Notes: generated by a model not told the origin, from the letters alone. A stretch of 64,000 nt of DNA from DATLMR01 sp035634255 (GCA_035634255.1 DASQDI010000157.1:133554-197553), one strand, 5' to 3'; positions 42,087-51,203 are shown, numbered from the stretch's first letter. Numbers and translations: made by a program.

Positions 42087-42989
42087 TTACTGGCGCACTT
42101 CGCGGGATTCGAACCTCTCCCGCAGGCTCTCGGCCCTCTGGTCGATCCGGTTGTACTCCTTGATGGTCTTCCATGCTTCCAACGCCCCGCCGCCATAGGT
42201 GCCGGAAGGCAGGCCGTATGGCGAGACCACGCAGAGGCGCGGGGCGGCGGCGAAGACGAACGTCTTACCCGCCGGGCTGTAGACCCACAGCGCCGGGATC
42301 TGAGAGGCCGCGAGATTGTGCTGGACTACGTTCGCCGGGAGGTTGTGCCCCATCGCGATGAGCGAGGCCGAGCGCCGCCTGCTCCACACCTCGAAGAGGT
42401 CTTCGCCTTGATTCCCGAGCGACGTTATGACGGGAGCGCCGGCGGAGAGGGCGATCTTCTTGCCGGCCCCGGCGGCCTTCCCCGAGACCTCGACTCTGCC
42501 CTTGCGGACGACGACGCTCGTCGCGTCGCCCTCTCCGACCGTGAAGCGATAAAGCCCCGCCCGCGTGATCGCGTACTCCGACGCCGGAGTCACGACGGTG
42601 ATCCTGCCGATGACCACGGAGGCTTCGATCACCGCCGAGCCTTTGCCGAGCCCTACCTTCAGGCTGTTCGTGGCCTTGTCATGAAAAGTGAACTCCGAGT
42701 TTTCCGACAGACGGACGAACGAGCCGGGGTTGAGAAGCACTTCTGCGAAAGTGCCCTGATGCGTCTTAAGCACGTCCCCGACGAGAAGCTCTTTCCCGGC
42801 GGCGAGCGGGTCCTCGTATGAATTACGGTTCCATGTGACGTACCCGGCGATGTAATTGACGACGCCCGCCTTCGCCGAAACGGGGTACCTGCGCCCCTCC
42901 TCCTCTGTGATGCTCGCTTTATCTTTCGCGAAGAGCGAGGTGGACAGCATAAGTGTTGCCAGCGCCAGGGCGATCTTTGAAATTTTCAT
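42087..42989 (-). CDS. Secreted FecR-domain protein
   Basis: 300 aa from the ATG at 42989 (AAGGAGAACATC upstream; the frame extends to 43214). Signal peptide MKISKIALALATLMLSTSLFA. FecR-like core at about 45-205: GKELLVGDVLKTHQGTFAEV, PGSFVRLSENSEFTF, ITVVTPASEYAITRAGLYRF and VVVRKGRVEVSG. The C-terminal half (FEVWSRRRSASLIAMGHNLPANVV, AAPRLCVVSPYGLPSGTYGG) has no known domain. As with the first FecR protein in the window, no sigma factor is adjacent. Confidence 0.82.
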   Translation of the reverse strand: MKISKIALALATLMLSTSLFAKDKASITEEEGRRYPVSAKAGVVNYIAGYVTWNRNSYEDPLAAGKELLVGDVLKTHQGTFAEVLLNPGSFVRLSENSEFTFHDKATNSLKVGLGKGSAVIEASVVIGRITVVTPASEYAITRAGLYRFTVGEGDATSVVVRKGRVEVSGKAAGAGKKIALSAGAPVITSLGNQGEDLFEVWSRRRSASLIAMGHNLPANVVQHNLAASQIPALWVYSPAGKTFVFAAAPRLCVVSPYGLPSGTYGGGALEAWKTIKEYNRIDQRAESLRERFESREVRQ

Positions 42990-43185
42990 GATGTTCTCCT
43001 TCAGGCACAAGCCGACCCGCAGAATCGGCTCGCGTTTAAGCTGTAACGGCTTGTCGGGAGAATTACAAATCCGTTGGAACCAGCGGTATCGTTCGGCACC
43101 CCATCCACGGTCATTATAGACGAAAGGGCGCGCCGGGCAAGGAAAACTTTGTAAAAACGGTAAAACGTACCCCCGACATCTCCTC

Positions 43186-43214
43186 TTGCCATCGCAGGCA
43201 CGAACATCTAGCAT
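43186..43214 (+). promoter_or_regulatory. Candidate promoter of the GAF/SpoIIE phosphatase
   Basis: TTGCCA (43186-43191), 17-nt spacer, TAGCAT (43209-43214), 40 nt before the ATG at 43255. Moderate match to sigma-70. Confidence 0.5.
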
Positions 43215-43254
43215 ATGTGCTTCCCTCTACGCCGAGAGCAGACGGAAGGAGCTA

Positions 43255-44493
43255 ATGGCTGTTAACGAAAAATCGATTGAGACACTTATAAACGCGGTCC
43301 GGAGAGTCAGCAGCTCTCTGGACTTCGACGAAGTGGCCGACACCATCTTCGAATCTCTCAAAGAGGTGATAGACTTCTCCGCCGCCATCGTCTACGTCGC
43401 AGACCCGAGGAGCGGCTCGGACATAGAGCTGAAGGTCCACGGCTACCCGCCTCAATCCATCCGCGAAGACTTCCTCGCCTCCGGCAGCGGCGTCATCGGC
43501 TGGGTCATGAAGCAGCGCAGGGGCCAGATAATCGAGAACGTGAAGCGCGATAAACGGTACGTCAAGGCGCGGCCCGAGACCCGGTCGGAGATGGCGGCCC
43601 CGATAATTCGCGCGGACGGGCAGGTGATCGGGGTGATCAATCTGGAGGCCGACTGGCCCAACGCCTACGAGGAGCGGGACCTGGAACTGCTCACGATGTT
43701 CGCCTCGCTCGCCGCGTCGGCCATCGACAACACCCTGCTCTACAGGCAGGTCATGCGCCAGCGGCGGGCCGAGAGCGAGATCGAGCTAGCCAGAAAAGTC
43801 GTCGAAAGCCTGCTGCCTCGCTCCTTCCCGATCCTCGACGGCTTCGACATCTACGGCACGTCCAACCCCGTCAGGGAAGTAGGCGGCGACTACCTCGACT
43901 TTTTCGACTCGGTCTCCTACCGTCTGGGGGTCATCGTCGCGGACGTGTCGGGCAAAGGGCTCGCCGCCGCGCTCATCATGGTCAGCTTCCGCGCCTACAT
44001 CCACGCCACGGTCATAAACGAGCTGGCCATGCGGGTCGTGATGTCCCGCGTGAACAACCTGATTCACGAAACCACCGACGGGGACCGGTTCATAACGACT
44101 TTCTACGGCCTGATCGACCCCGAGCACAAGCGCCTGCTCTACATAAACGCGGGGCACAACCCCCCGCTCCTCCTCCACTCGGACGGCACGAGCGAGCTGC
44201 TCGCGCACAGCGGGCTCCCCCTGGGAATCTTTCATGGGTCGCGTTATTCGGAATCGGTCATAGATTTTCGCTCAGGAGACATACTCGTGCTTTACACCGA
44301 CGGGGTGACCGAAGCGCCGAACAGCCTGGATGAGAGCTTCGGGCTCAAGCGCCTCGAAGAGGTCGTGAGGGCCAACGGAGACCTGCGCGCGCACGCCATA
44401 GTCCAGGCCGTCACCGCGGCCGTCCGCGCGTACACGGAGGAGGTGGGCGGCCCGGAAGATGACCTGACCGTCTCGGTAATTAAGATTAAGTAG
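43255..44493 (+). CDS. GAF-domain PP2C/SpoIIE phosphatase (RsbU-like)
   Basis: 412 aa from the ATG at 43255 (AAGGAG upstream). GAF domain about 10-165 (LDFDEVADTIFESLKEVIDF...MAAPIIRADGQVIGVINLEA), a helical linker (RAESEIELARKVVESLLP) and a SpoIIE domain about 205-410 with metal-binding motifs GGDYLDFF, ADVSGKGLAAAL, INAGHNPPLLL, YTDGVTEA and PEDDLTVSV. Such enzymes dephosphorylate anti-anti-sigma factors in partner-switch stress pathways; the partners are not in this window. Confidence 0.93.
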   Translation: MAVNEKSIETLINAVRRVSSSLDFDEVADTIFESLKEVIDFSAAIVYVADPRSGSDIELKVHGYPPQSIREDFLASGSGVIGWVMKQRRGQIIENVKRDKRYVKARPETRSEMAAPIIRADGQVIGVINLEADWPNAYEERDLELLTMFASLAASAIDNTLLYRQVMRQRRAESEIELARKVVESLLPRSFPILDGFDIYGTSNPVREVGGDYLDFFDSVSYRLGVIVADVSGKGLAAALIMVSFRAYIHATVINELAMRVVMSRVNNLIHETTDGDRFITTFYGLIDPEHKRLLYINAGHNPPLLLHSDGTSELLAHSGLPLGIFHGSRYSESVIDFRSGDILVLYTDGVTEAPNSLDESFGLKRLEEVVRANGDLRAHAIVQAVTAAVRAYTEEVGGPEDDLTVSVIKIK

Positions 44494-44615
44494 GGGTCAG
44501 GGCCGGCGGCCAGTGATGCCGCCCGTGATTCGATTTAATCAAAAAGGATTATTTAAAGAGAGTCTCAAATCATGCACGCGCCTGTTCCCTCCCTGAATCC
44601 TGACCACTGACCCCT
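44491..44615. repeat. MITE-like intergenic repeat, copy 2
   Basis: Left arm TAGGGGTCAGGGCCGGCGG, right arm CCTGACCACTGACCCCT, inner AT-richer core GATTCGATTTAATCAAAAAG plus TTTAAAGAGAGTCTCAAATC. It overlaps the stop of the SpoIIE gene and ends exactly at the ATG (44616) of the helicase gene. Confidence 0.65.
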
Positions 44616-46055
44616 ATGGAAATCCTTCTTCACTTCGATTCGGGCACTCTGCTGGTTGACGGCGCGGGCCGGGATGCGCAGTTGCCGGCCGAGTTCGAGT
44701 GGGACGAGCGGGTGGGCCGCTGGCGCGCCCCCGCCTTCGCGTACCGGCGCGTGGTCGAAGACATAATCCGGCGCAAGCTCACCTACCGCGACGAGGCGCG
44801 GCTCTATCACGAATTCGATTTCAGGGCGAAGCTCGCAATCGAGCCGCGCCCTTATCAGGCCGAAGCCCTCGCCGAGTGGAGGCGGAGGGGCAGGCGCGGC
44901 GTCGTCATCCTTCCGACCGGGGCCGGGAAGAGCCTTCTCGCACAGATGGCGATAGAGCTGACGGGCCGCTCCACGCTCGTCGTCGTCCCGACCATCGACC
45001 TGATGAACCAGTGGTATGACCTGCTGCTCTCGGCGTTCCAGGCCGAAGTGGGGCTGATCGGCGGAGGCTACTTCGAAGTCGGGGCCATCACCGTCACCAC
45101 CTACGCCTCCGCCTTCAGATTCATGGAGCGTCTCGGCAACAGGTTCGGCCTGATAATCTTCGACGAATGCCACCACCTGCCCGGCAGCATCTACCGATAC
45201 GCGGCGGAGATGTCTATCGCGCCCTTCCGCCTCGGGCTCACCGCCACGCCCGAGCGGTCCGACGGCGCGGACTCTCTGCTTGATGGCCTGATCGGCCCGA
45301 TAATCTTCCGGCGCGAGGCGCAGGAGCTCGCGGGCGAGTACCTGTCGGACTACAGCATAAATCGGATTCTCGTGAAGCTCAGCCCCGAAGAGCGGGCGGC
45401 CTACGAGATCGAGCGAGCGATATTTCGAAGCTTCCTGAACCGGCAGGGCATCGACATGAGCAGCCTCCGGGGCTGGCAGAGTTTCGTCGGCGCGAGCGCG
45501 CGCAGCGAAGCGGGCCGCCGCGCGATGCTCGCCTACCGCGAATCGAAGCGCATCGCGCTCGGCACCGACGCCAAACTGCGCATCCTCTCCGAGCTGCTCA
45601 GGCGGCACCGCAAGGACCGCGTGTTGATCTTCACGGCCGAAAACGACATGGTCTATCGAATCTCCGAGCAATTCCTGATCCCCGCCATCACTCACGAGAC
45701 CCCGATAAAAGAGCGCCGGCTGTGGCTCGAAAGCTTCAACCAGGGGGACGTGCTCGCGCTCGCGACTTCGAGGGTGCTGAACGAGGGCGTCAACATTCCC
45801 TCGGCCTCGGTCGCGGTGGTGCTCTCCGGCTCGGGCTCTTCGCGGGAGCACATCCAGAGGCTCGGGCGCATTCTTCGCAAGCAGCCCGACAAAGAAGCGG
45901 TCCTCTACGAAGTCGTCACGGCCGACACGACCGAAGAAGGCATAAGCCGCAGGCGCGGTGCGGCGGGCCAGTTCCAGAGCCAGTCTCAGGCACCTCCGCC
46001 TGACGATCAGGAGAGCTTCTCAAACGATTGGAGCAGAGAAGATGCTGACGGCTGA
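44616..46055 (+). CDS. XPB-type DNA helicase
   Basis: 479 aa superfamily 2 helicase. An N-terminal damage-recognition-like domain (about 1-75), then YQAEALAEWRRRGRRGVVIL, Walker A PTGAGKS (Lys105), DECHH box at 183-187, GLTATPERSDG, and a second RecA domain with VLIFTAENDMVYRI and SGSGSSREHIQRLGRILRKQ. It resembles archaeal and mycobacterial XPB rather than RecG or UvrB. The start codon directly follows the repeat element, with no visible ribosome binding site. It overlaps by 14 bases with the Bax1 gene, so the two proteins are translated together. Confidence 0.92.
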   Translation: MEILLHFDSGTLLVDGAGRDAQLPAEFEWDERVGRWRAPAFAYRRVVEDIIRRKLTYRDEARLYHEFDFRAKLAIEPRPYQAEALAEWRRRGRRGVVILPTGAGKSLLAQMAIELTGRSTLVVVPTIDLMNQWYDLLLSAFQAEVGLIGGGYFEVGAITVTTYASAFRFMERLGNRFGLIIFDECHHLPGSIYRYAAEMSIAPFRLGLTATPERSDGADSLLDGLIGPIIFRREAQELAGEYLSDYSINRILVKLSPEERAAYEIERAIFRSFLNRQGIDMSSLRGWQSFVGASARSEAGRRAMLAYRESKRIALGTDAKLRILSELLRRHRKDRVLIFTAENDMVYRISEQFLIPAITHETPIKERRLWLESFNQGDVLALATSRVLNEGVNIPSASVAVVLSGSGSSREHIQRLGRILRKQPDKEAVLYEVVTADTTEEGISRRRGAAGQFQSQSQAPPPDDQESFSNDWSREDADG

Positions 46056-47235
46056 TCTTGCAATAAGCTACCAGCGCGGCAACCGCGTACAGCCGCATCA
46101 TATAAAACCCTCTGACATCAACTACCTCCGCGTCGCCCGCGACCTGATCGACATCGTGCGCGGGCATGAGTCGAAGCGGCGCGCGGAGCTTGAGCAGGCG
46201 CTTGAGGATTACGTCGGCACAGGCACGGACTACAGGATTCTCCGCGGGTTGATAAAGCTCCTGACGGACCGCTGCGTCTTCGAGACTCCGGGCGCGGTGG
46301 ACCCGTTCGAGATCAGACGCGCGCTCTTTTTGAAGGCGAAATCGCATCACCCCGTCATCGCGGGCGAAGAGGCCGGGCGTCGGCTGGTCGAGGAGACGGC
46401 CTCGCAACTGGGCCGCTCGCCGGAAGAGATTCGCGACGGGCTCTACGCCGACCTCTGGGGGAACCAGACGCTCGCGGCCTTCGAGCCCTTGAGCCCGTCC
46501 GAACTGCTCGACGGCTACAATCTGGCGCAGGCGCAGGCGTTGCTCTACCGCGCAATCGAGATGCGCCTGAAGGTCGAGCCGCAGGATGTCGCGGGATTTC
46601 GGCAACTCTTCGGGGCCATCAAGTCTTACCGTTTGATGCACTCGATCCGGGGCACGCCCTCGACCGGGTACGACATTCGCCTCAGCGGCCCCGTCTCCAT
46701 CTTTCACAGGTCGCAGAAGTATGGGGTGCAGATGGCCGTCTTCCTCCCTGCCCTTCTGGCCTGCGACGGGTGGAGCATGCGGGCGGAGATCGCCTCGAAG
46801 CCCGGCCGCACGGCCTTCTTCGAGATGACCAGCAAGGAGGCGCGCCTGCTATCGCCCTACTCCTTCGACCCCGCGGGTCAGAATACAATAGCCGAGAAGC
46901 TGGTCGCAGGCTGGTCGAAGTCGGGCGGACCGTGGTCCCTGGAGCCGAGCAAAGAAGTCATCAACCTCGGCGAAAGCGTCTTCATCCCCGACTTCGCCCT
47001 GCGCCACGCGGACGGCCGCGTCGTACATCTTGAGCTGCTCGGCTTCTGGACTCCCAAGCACCTTGGCGAGCGTTTGAAGCAATTCGAGCGCGCGGGCTAT
47101 GGCAGGTTCATACTGGCGGCGTCGGAGGAATTGCGCGGCAGCCGCGAAGCTCCGCTGAATCTCCCCCCGAATGTGGTCATCTACAAAACGTCTCTGAGCG
47201 CCGAGGCTATCAGGAGAGCGGCGGAGGAAGTGTGA
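46042..47235 (+). CDS. Bax1 (DUF790) nuclease, XPB partner
   Basis: 397 aa from the ATG at 46042, inside the 3' end of the XPB gene; the frame extends to 45958. MLTADLAISYQRGNRVQPHHI is the usual DUF790 start, followed by helical XPB-binding and NTD-like segments. The C-terminal nuclease part has GESVFIPDFALRHADGRVVHLELLGFW (Asp and Glu of a PD-(D/E)xK-like site) and ERAGYGRFILAASEEL. In archaea Bax1 binds XPB and cuts DNA beside the unwound bubble, a possible nucleotide-excision route. Confidence 0.9.
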   Translation: MLTADLAISYQRGNRVQPHHIKPSDINYLRVARDLIDIVRGHESKRRAELEQALEDYVGTGTDYRILRGLIKLLTDRCVFETPGAVDPFEIRRALFLKAKSHHPVIAGEEAGRRLVEETASQLGRSPEEIRDGLYADLWGNQTLAAFEPLSPSELLDGYNLAQAQALLYRAIEMRLKVEPQDVAGFRQLFGAIKSYRLMHSIRGTPSTGYDIRLSGPVSIFHRSQKYGVQMAVFLPALLACDGWSMRAEIASKPGRTAFFEMTSKEARLLSPYSFDPAGQNTIAEKLVAGWSKSGGPWSLEPSKEVINLGESVFIPDFALRHADGRVVHLELLGFWTPKHLGERLKQFERAGYGRFILAASEELRGSREAPLNLPPNVVIYKTSLSAEAIRRAAEEV

Positions 47236-47393
47236 GCAGGGGCCAGCGGTCAGGAGTCAGGGGCCAGAGATGCTCCCGAAGATTTGATTGAATCAAAAGG
47301 GATTTTGTAAATAGAGCCTTGAATGCCCCTTCCCTAGCCCCCGAACCCTGACTCCTGCCCCCTGGCCCCTGCTCACTAGCCCCTGCCCTGCCT
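47233..47393. repeat. MITE-like intergenic repeat, copy 3
   Basis: Left arm GCAGGGGCCAGCGGTCAGGA, right arm ACTCCTGCCCCCTGGCCCCT, inner core GATTTGATTGAATCAAAAGG with TAAATAGAG, the same order as copy 2. It spans the gap between the convergent Bax1 and malic enzyme genes and supplies the last codons of the latter. Confidence 0.65.
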
Positions 47394-49100
47394 GTACCTC
47401 ATGTACCGGGGCGACCACATTCTATCCTTCACGCGCTGTTCCATCTCTTCGCGAGAAGTCTTATCCGCCAGCCCTTCGCGCTGCGCTTCGAGGCCGACTT
47501 CGACCGCGACCGCGCGCGAGACTTCGCGCACGTCTTCGAGCGCGGGGTAGAGCGACGCCCGGGGGTCGCGCAGGACGGGCGACATCTCTCTCAGCGCGCG
47601 GGCCGCGACGAGGAACATCTCGTCCGACACGCGCCGCGCGCCCGAGGCCAGCACCCCGAGCCCCACGCCCGGAAATATGTAGACGTTGTTGCACTGGCCT
47701 ATGCGGATCGAATCGCCTTTGTAGAGGACCGGAGGGAACGGGCTTCCGGTGGCCACCAGCGCGCGCGCGTCCGTCCAGTAGATGAGATCGGAGGGGGCCG
47801 CTTCGCTCTTCGACGTGGGGTTCGACAGAGGGAAGATGATGGGCCGCTCGACGTGGCTGGCCATCTCCGTCACGATCTCTCTCGTGAACGCGCCGGGCTG
47901 CGCGGCGGTCCCGATCAGGATCGTCGGCCTGACGTTTCTCACCACGTCTTCGAGCGGGATGTGACCGGGCCGCTCGACCTCCCACGATTGCACGCGCTCG
48001 ATGGGTTGGGCGTACATCTCGTTGAAAGGTTCGAGACCTCCGCGGCCCTCGTAAAGCAGCCCCGCGACATCGATCATCCAGATCCGGGCCCTCGCCTCTT
48101 CCTCCGAGAGCCCCTCGCTCTTCAGGGCCGAGACTATCTGGTCCGCGACTCCCGTGCCGGCGGAGCCCGCCCCGAATATGACTGTCCGATGCTCACTCAT
48201 CCCGGTCCCGACCGCCTTCACCGCCGAGAGCAGGCCCGCGAGCGTCACCGCCCCCGTCCCCTGAATGTCGTCGTTGAAGCTGCACACCTCGTCTTTATAC
48301 CTGTCGAGCAGACGCCTCGCGTTGCTCCTCGAAAAGTCTTCCCACTGTAACAACACGCCCGGAAACTTCTGCTTCACGGATTCGACGAAGGAGTTGATGA
48401 AGTCGTCGTACTCCGCCCCGCGCACCCTCTCGTGCCGCCAGCCGAGATATAGTGAGTCGTCGAGCAGGCTTTGATTGTCGGTACCGACATCGAGGAATAC
48501 CGGGAGCGTCGCCGCCGGGTGAATGCCCGCGCACACGGAATAGAGCGAGAGCTTGCCCACCGGAATGCCCATGCCTCCGACTCCCAGGTCGCCGAGGCCG
48601 AGGATGCGCTCGCCGTCCGTGACGACGATAACGTCGATGTCGCGGTAAGGGGCGTTGTCCAATATCTGATCGATCTCTCCGCGGTGCGGGTACGAGATGT
48701 AGAGGCCGCGCGGCCTCCGGTAGATGTGGCTGTAGTGCTGGCTCGCGGCCCCGACGACCGGCGTGTAGATGATCGGCATCATCTCCGTGATGTGTTCTTC
48801 GAGCGTCCTGTAGAAGAGCGTCTCGTTGCGGTCCTGCAAAGCCACCAGGAAAATGTATCTGTCGAGGTCCGTCTGCTTGCTGTTGTAGTTTTCGTAGATG
48901 CGGGCCATCTGCTCGTCGATGGTGGAGACGTGCGGCGGCAGCAGCCCGAGCAGCCCGAACTCGCGTCGTTCCTCGTCCGTGAACGCGCTGCCCTTATTGA
49001 ACAGAGGATAATCAAGCAGCAGGGGCCCGCTCAAAGATATTTCCAGCACCGGCTCGCCCGTCTCCTCGTCTTTCACCACTCTGAATGGGACCACGCGCAC
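47376..49100 (-). CDS. maeA: NAD-dependent malic enzyme
   Basis: 574 aa, large (eukaryote-type) malic enzyme. The catalytic Tyr is in MPIIYTPVVGAASQHYSHIY, the Lys in GIPVGKLSLYSVCAGI, metal ligands in LQWEDFSRSNARRLLDRY and CSFNDDIQGTGAVTL, and the NAD fold in TVIFGAGSAGTGVADQIV. It decarboxylates malate to pyruvate. An extra tail after the usual end (MRYRQGRG) is encoded by the repeat arm. GTP/fumarate allosteric residues were not assessed. Confidence 0.95.
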   Translation of the reverse strand: MRVVPFRVVKDEETGEPVLEISLSGPLLLDYPLFNKGSAFTDEERREFGLLGLLPPHVSTIDEQMARIYENYNSKQTDLDRYIFLVALQDRNETLFYRTLEEHITEMMPIIYTPVVGAASQHYSHIYRRPRGLYISYPHRGEIDQILDNAPYRDIDVIVVTDGERILGLGDLGVGGMGIPVGKLSLYSVCAGIHPAATLPVFLDVGTDNQSLLDDSLYLGWRHERVRGAEYDDFINSFVESVKQKFPGVLLQWEDFSRSNARRLLDRYKDEVCSFNDDIQGTGAVTLAGLLSAVKAVGTGMSEHRTVIFGAGSAGTGVADQIVSALKSEGLSEEEARARIWMIDVAGLLYEGRGGLEPFNEMYAQPIERVQSWEVERPGHIPLEDVVRNVRPTILIGTAAQPGAFTREIVTEMASHVERPIIFPLSNPTSKSEAAPSDLIYWTDARALVATGSPFPPVLYKGDSIRIGQCNNVYIFPGVGLGVLASGARRVSDEMFLVAARALREMSPVLRDPRASLYPALEDVREVSRAVAVEVGLEAQREGLADKTSREEMEQRVKDRMWSPRYMRYRQGRG

Positions 49101-49119
49101 GCCTCCTTTCGATGCCGGT

Positions 49120-50082
49120 CTACGGGATCAGAACGATCTTTCCGTATGCGCCCGGCTCCATCACCTCCGCATGCGCGCGAGCGGCCTCGGGGAGCGGAAG
49201 CTCCTTGCCGACGACCGGCCTCAGGGTGCCGCATTCCAGCCCCGCCCCTAAAGCCGCGTGTATGCGCGCGAGAATTTCCGGCGAAGCGTTGTGCAGAGAC
49301 ATCGCGATTATGGAGGCATCTTTATTCATCGCGTCGCGCGCGTTTATCTCGACCGGGCCGCGGTTGCCGATCACGACCACGCGCCCCGAGTAGGCGAGTA
49401 TGGACAGGTCCTTTCCGAGATTCACATTCGCGAGCATTTCGAGTATCACGTCGAGGCCCTTCCCTCCCGTCAGGGCTACGGCCTCTTCGAGATAGCCGGG
49501 CGCGCGATGGTCGAGCACGTGATGAGCGCCCTGCTCGACGACGAGCCTTCTCCCTTCCTCCGTGCCGCCCGTTCCGATCACCGTCAGCCCGGCGGCGCGG
49601 GCCAGTTGCACCGCCGCTATGCCGACACCTCCGCTCGCCCCGTGAATCAGGACGGACTCGCCCGGCAGGGCTCGCGCCATTTGAAAGAGCGCGCGGTAAG
49701 CCGTCGCATAAGGCACGCCGACCGCCGCCCCCTGAGCGTACGAGGCGCGCTCCGGCAGGCGGTGGACCTGCGACACGTCGCAAAGCGCAAGCTCGGCATA
49801 CGACCCGCTCAACGTCCTCGCCGTGTAAACGCGGTCGCCGGGCGCAAGCTCCGTCACGCCTTCTCCGACCGATTCGACCACTCCTGCGCCGTCGCTTCCG
49901 GGGGTGAAAGGCGTCGGGGGCTTGATCCTGTACATGCCGGAACGGATGTAAGTATCGACGGGGTTGACCCCCGCCGCGTGAACTCGCACGACGACCTGCC
50001 CGCGCCCCGGATCGGGGTCATCCACCTCCTCAAGCTTCATGACCTCGGGGCCTCCGAACTCGTGAACTCTTATCGCTTTCAT
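49120..50082 (-). CDS. NADPH:quinone oxidoreductase-like MDR enzyme
   Basis: 320 aa zinc-free medium-chain dehydrogenase (QOR family). The ATG at 50082 is preceded by GGAGGAGAGTG; a GTG lies one codon earlier. MKAIRVHEFGGPEVMKLEEV start, VNPVDTYIRSGMY, GSDGAGVVESVGEGV and the NADP fold LIHGASGGVGIAAVQLARAAG. It lacks the structural-zinc cysteines. Reduces quinones or enones; cytosolic. Confidence 0.93.
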   Translation of the reverse strand: MKAIRVHEFGGPEVMKLEEVDDPDPGRGQVVVRVHAAGVNPVDTYIRSGMYRIKPPTPFTPGSDGAGVVESVGEGVTELAPGDRVYTARTLSGSYAELALCDVSQVHRLPERASYAQGAAVGVPYATAYRALFQMARALPGESVLIHGASGGVGIAAVQLARAAGLTVIGTGGTEEGRRLVVEQGAHHVLDHRAPGYLEEAVALTGGKGLDVILEMLANVNLGKDLSILAYSGRVVVIGNRGPVEINARDAMNKDASIIAMSLHNASPEILARIHAALGAGLECGTLRPVVGKELPLPEAARAHAEVMEPGAYGKIVLIP

Positions 50083-50130
50083 CACTCTCCTCCGATCTCA
50101 TCAGCTGGATCGAAAATCCGGGCGACGCCC

Positions 50131-51033
50131 TCAGGGCTTCGCGCCGAGGCTGGCGACCAGGGCCAGACGGTCCCCGGAAGGGCTCACCGCCAGCCTCGTT
50201 ATCCCGCGAATCCCGTGGCCCGAGAAGTCCGCCACTTCTCTCCATTTCGCGTCTTTCCCCCGCTTCCACTCGTACAGCTTCGACTCTTTCGCCATCAGCA
50301 GAGAGCCTCCGGGGGTCCAGGCGTAGTCCTCGCTGCCGGGCAGAGTCCGCGTGATCGGGGTGATCTTCCTGGTCTTCAAGTCGAGTTCCTTGATGACCCA
50401 GTCTTTCTCGGACTCCTTGTGCACGAAGCTGACCCTGCCCCCGCCGCCCATCCTGTGCAGCGAGCGCCCGATATTTTGAGCAACGACCTCGGCCTTCTCC
50501 GTGCGGGCGTCGACCAGTTGCAGGGTGTTCGGCTCGCCGAGGATGAAGAGGGCGAGCGTCTGCCCGTCGAGCCATGCGTGATAGCCCACGGGCTTTATGC
50601 CCTTCAGGACGAGCGCAGGCTCCCCGCCCGCGAGCGGGAACTTCCACAACCTCTGCGTCGAGTCCGCCTCGACGCGGATCACCGAGAAGCTTCTGCCGTC
50701 GGGCGTCACGGTGGCCGAATACTCGCTCTCCTTCGTGTCCGTCACCTTCGACGAGGAGCGAGTCTTCAGGTCGTACCTGTAGATGTCGGCCTGCCCGTCC
50801 TCGCGGATCGAGGTGTAAAAAATCGCCCCGCCGTCGCGAAGGAACATCGGCTGATTGTCGTACCCGTCTCTGTTGGTGATGTTAGCAGGGGTCCCCGCCG
50901 ACAGGCTCCCCGCGCGGCCTCTCAACTCCACGATGAAAATATCCGTCGGCGGCGGACCGGTCTGACCCTGAGCGCTCGCCGCGGGAGACAGGGCGCATAT
51001 CAGGAGCGCCCACGCTGCCTTGACTCTTCTCAT
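50131..51033 (-). CDS. Periplasmic beta-propeller (PD40/TolB-like) protein
   Basis: 300 aa. Signal peptide at 1-22 (AAWALLICALSPAASAQ). PD40-type blades: NQPMFLRDGGAIFYTSI, EYSATVTPDGRSFSVIR, AWTPGGSLLMAKESKLYEW and RLAVSPSGDRLALVA. Likely a scaffold or binding protein. Divergent from the BlaI operon by about 200 bases. Confidence 0.87.
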   Translation of the reverse strand: MRRVKAAWALLICALSPAASAQGQTGPPPTDIFIVELRGRAGSLSAGTPANITNRDGYDNQPMFLRDGGAIFYTSIREDGQADIYRYDLKTRSSSKVTDTKESEYSATVTPDGRSFSVIRVEADSTQRLWKFPLAGGEPALVLKGIKPVGYHAWLDGQTLALFILGEPNTLQLVDARTEKAEVVAQNIGRSLHRMGGGGRVSFVHKESEKDWVIKELDLKTRKITPITRTLPGSEDYAWTPGGSLLMAKESKLYEWKRGKDAKWREVADFSGHGIRGITRLAVSPSGDRLALVASLGAKP

Positions 51034-51144
51034 ACACGAAACTCCTCGCCTGAACTCAGGCCGGCAATTATACTTCTTCCCGCCCTAAACGACATCCCGC
51101 CTCCCCTCCCTTCACCATTTTTCCCGCGCCCCGCGATTTTGTTA

Positions 51145-51173
51145 TTGACAGGGGGAAAGCTTGGTGCTAATTT
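51145..51173 (+). promoter_or_regulatory. Promoter of the BlaI/M56 operon
   Basis: TTGACA (51145-51150), 17-nt spacer, TAATTT (51168-51173). The -10 box lies inside the first operator half-site, so repressor binding would block it. Confidence 0.6.
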
Positions 51174-51203
51174 CTTCGCATAGTGCTAAAAAATTAGCAC
51201 CAA
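51161..51203 (+). promoter_or_regulatory. BlaI-type operator: three GTGCTAA half-sites
   Basis: Perfect 13-bp inverted arms TTGGTGCTAATTT (51161-51173) and AAATTAGCACCAA (51191-51203), plus a central half-site making GTGCTAA-AAAA-TTAGCAC (51183-51200). Dyads of this sort are bound by BlaI/MecI/CopY dimers and fit autorepression of the gene 34 nt downstream. Confidence 0.75.
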
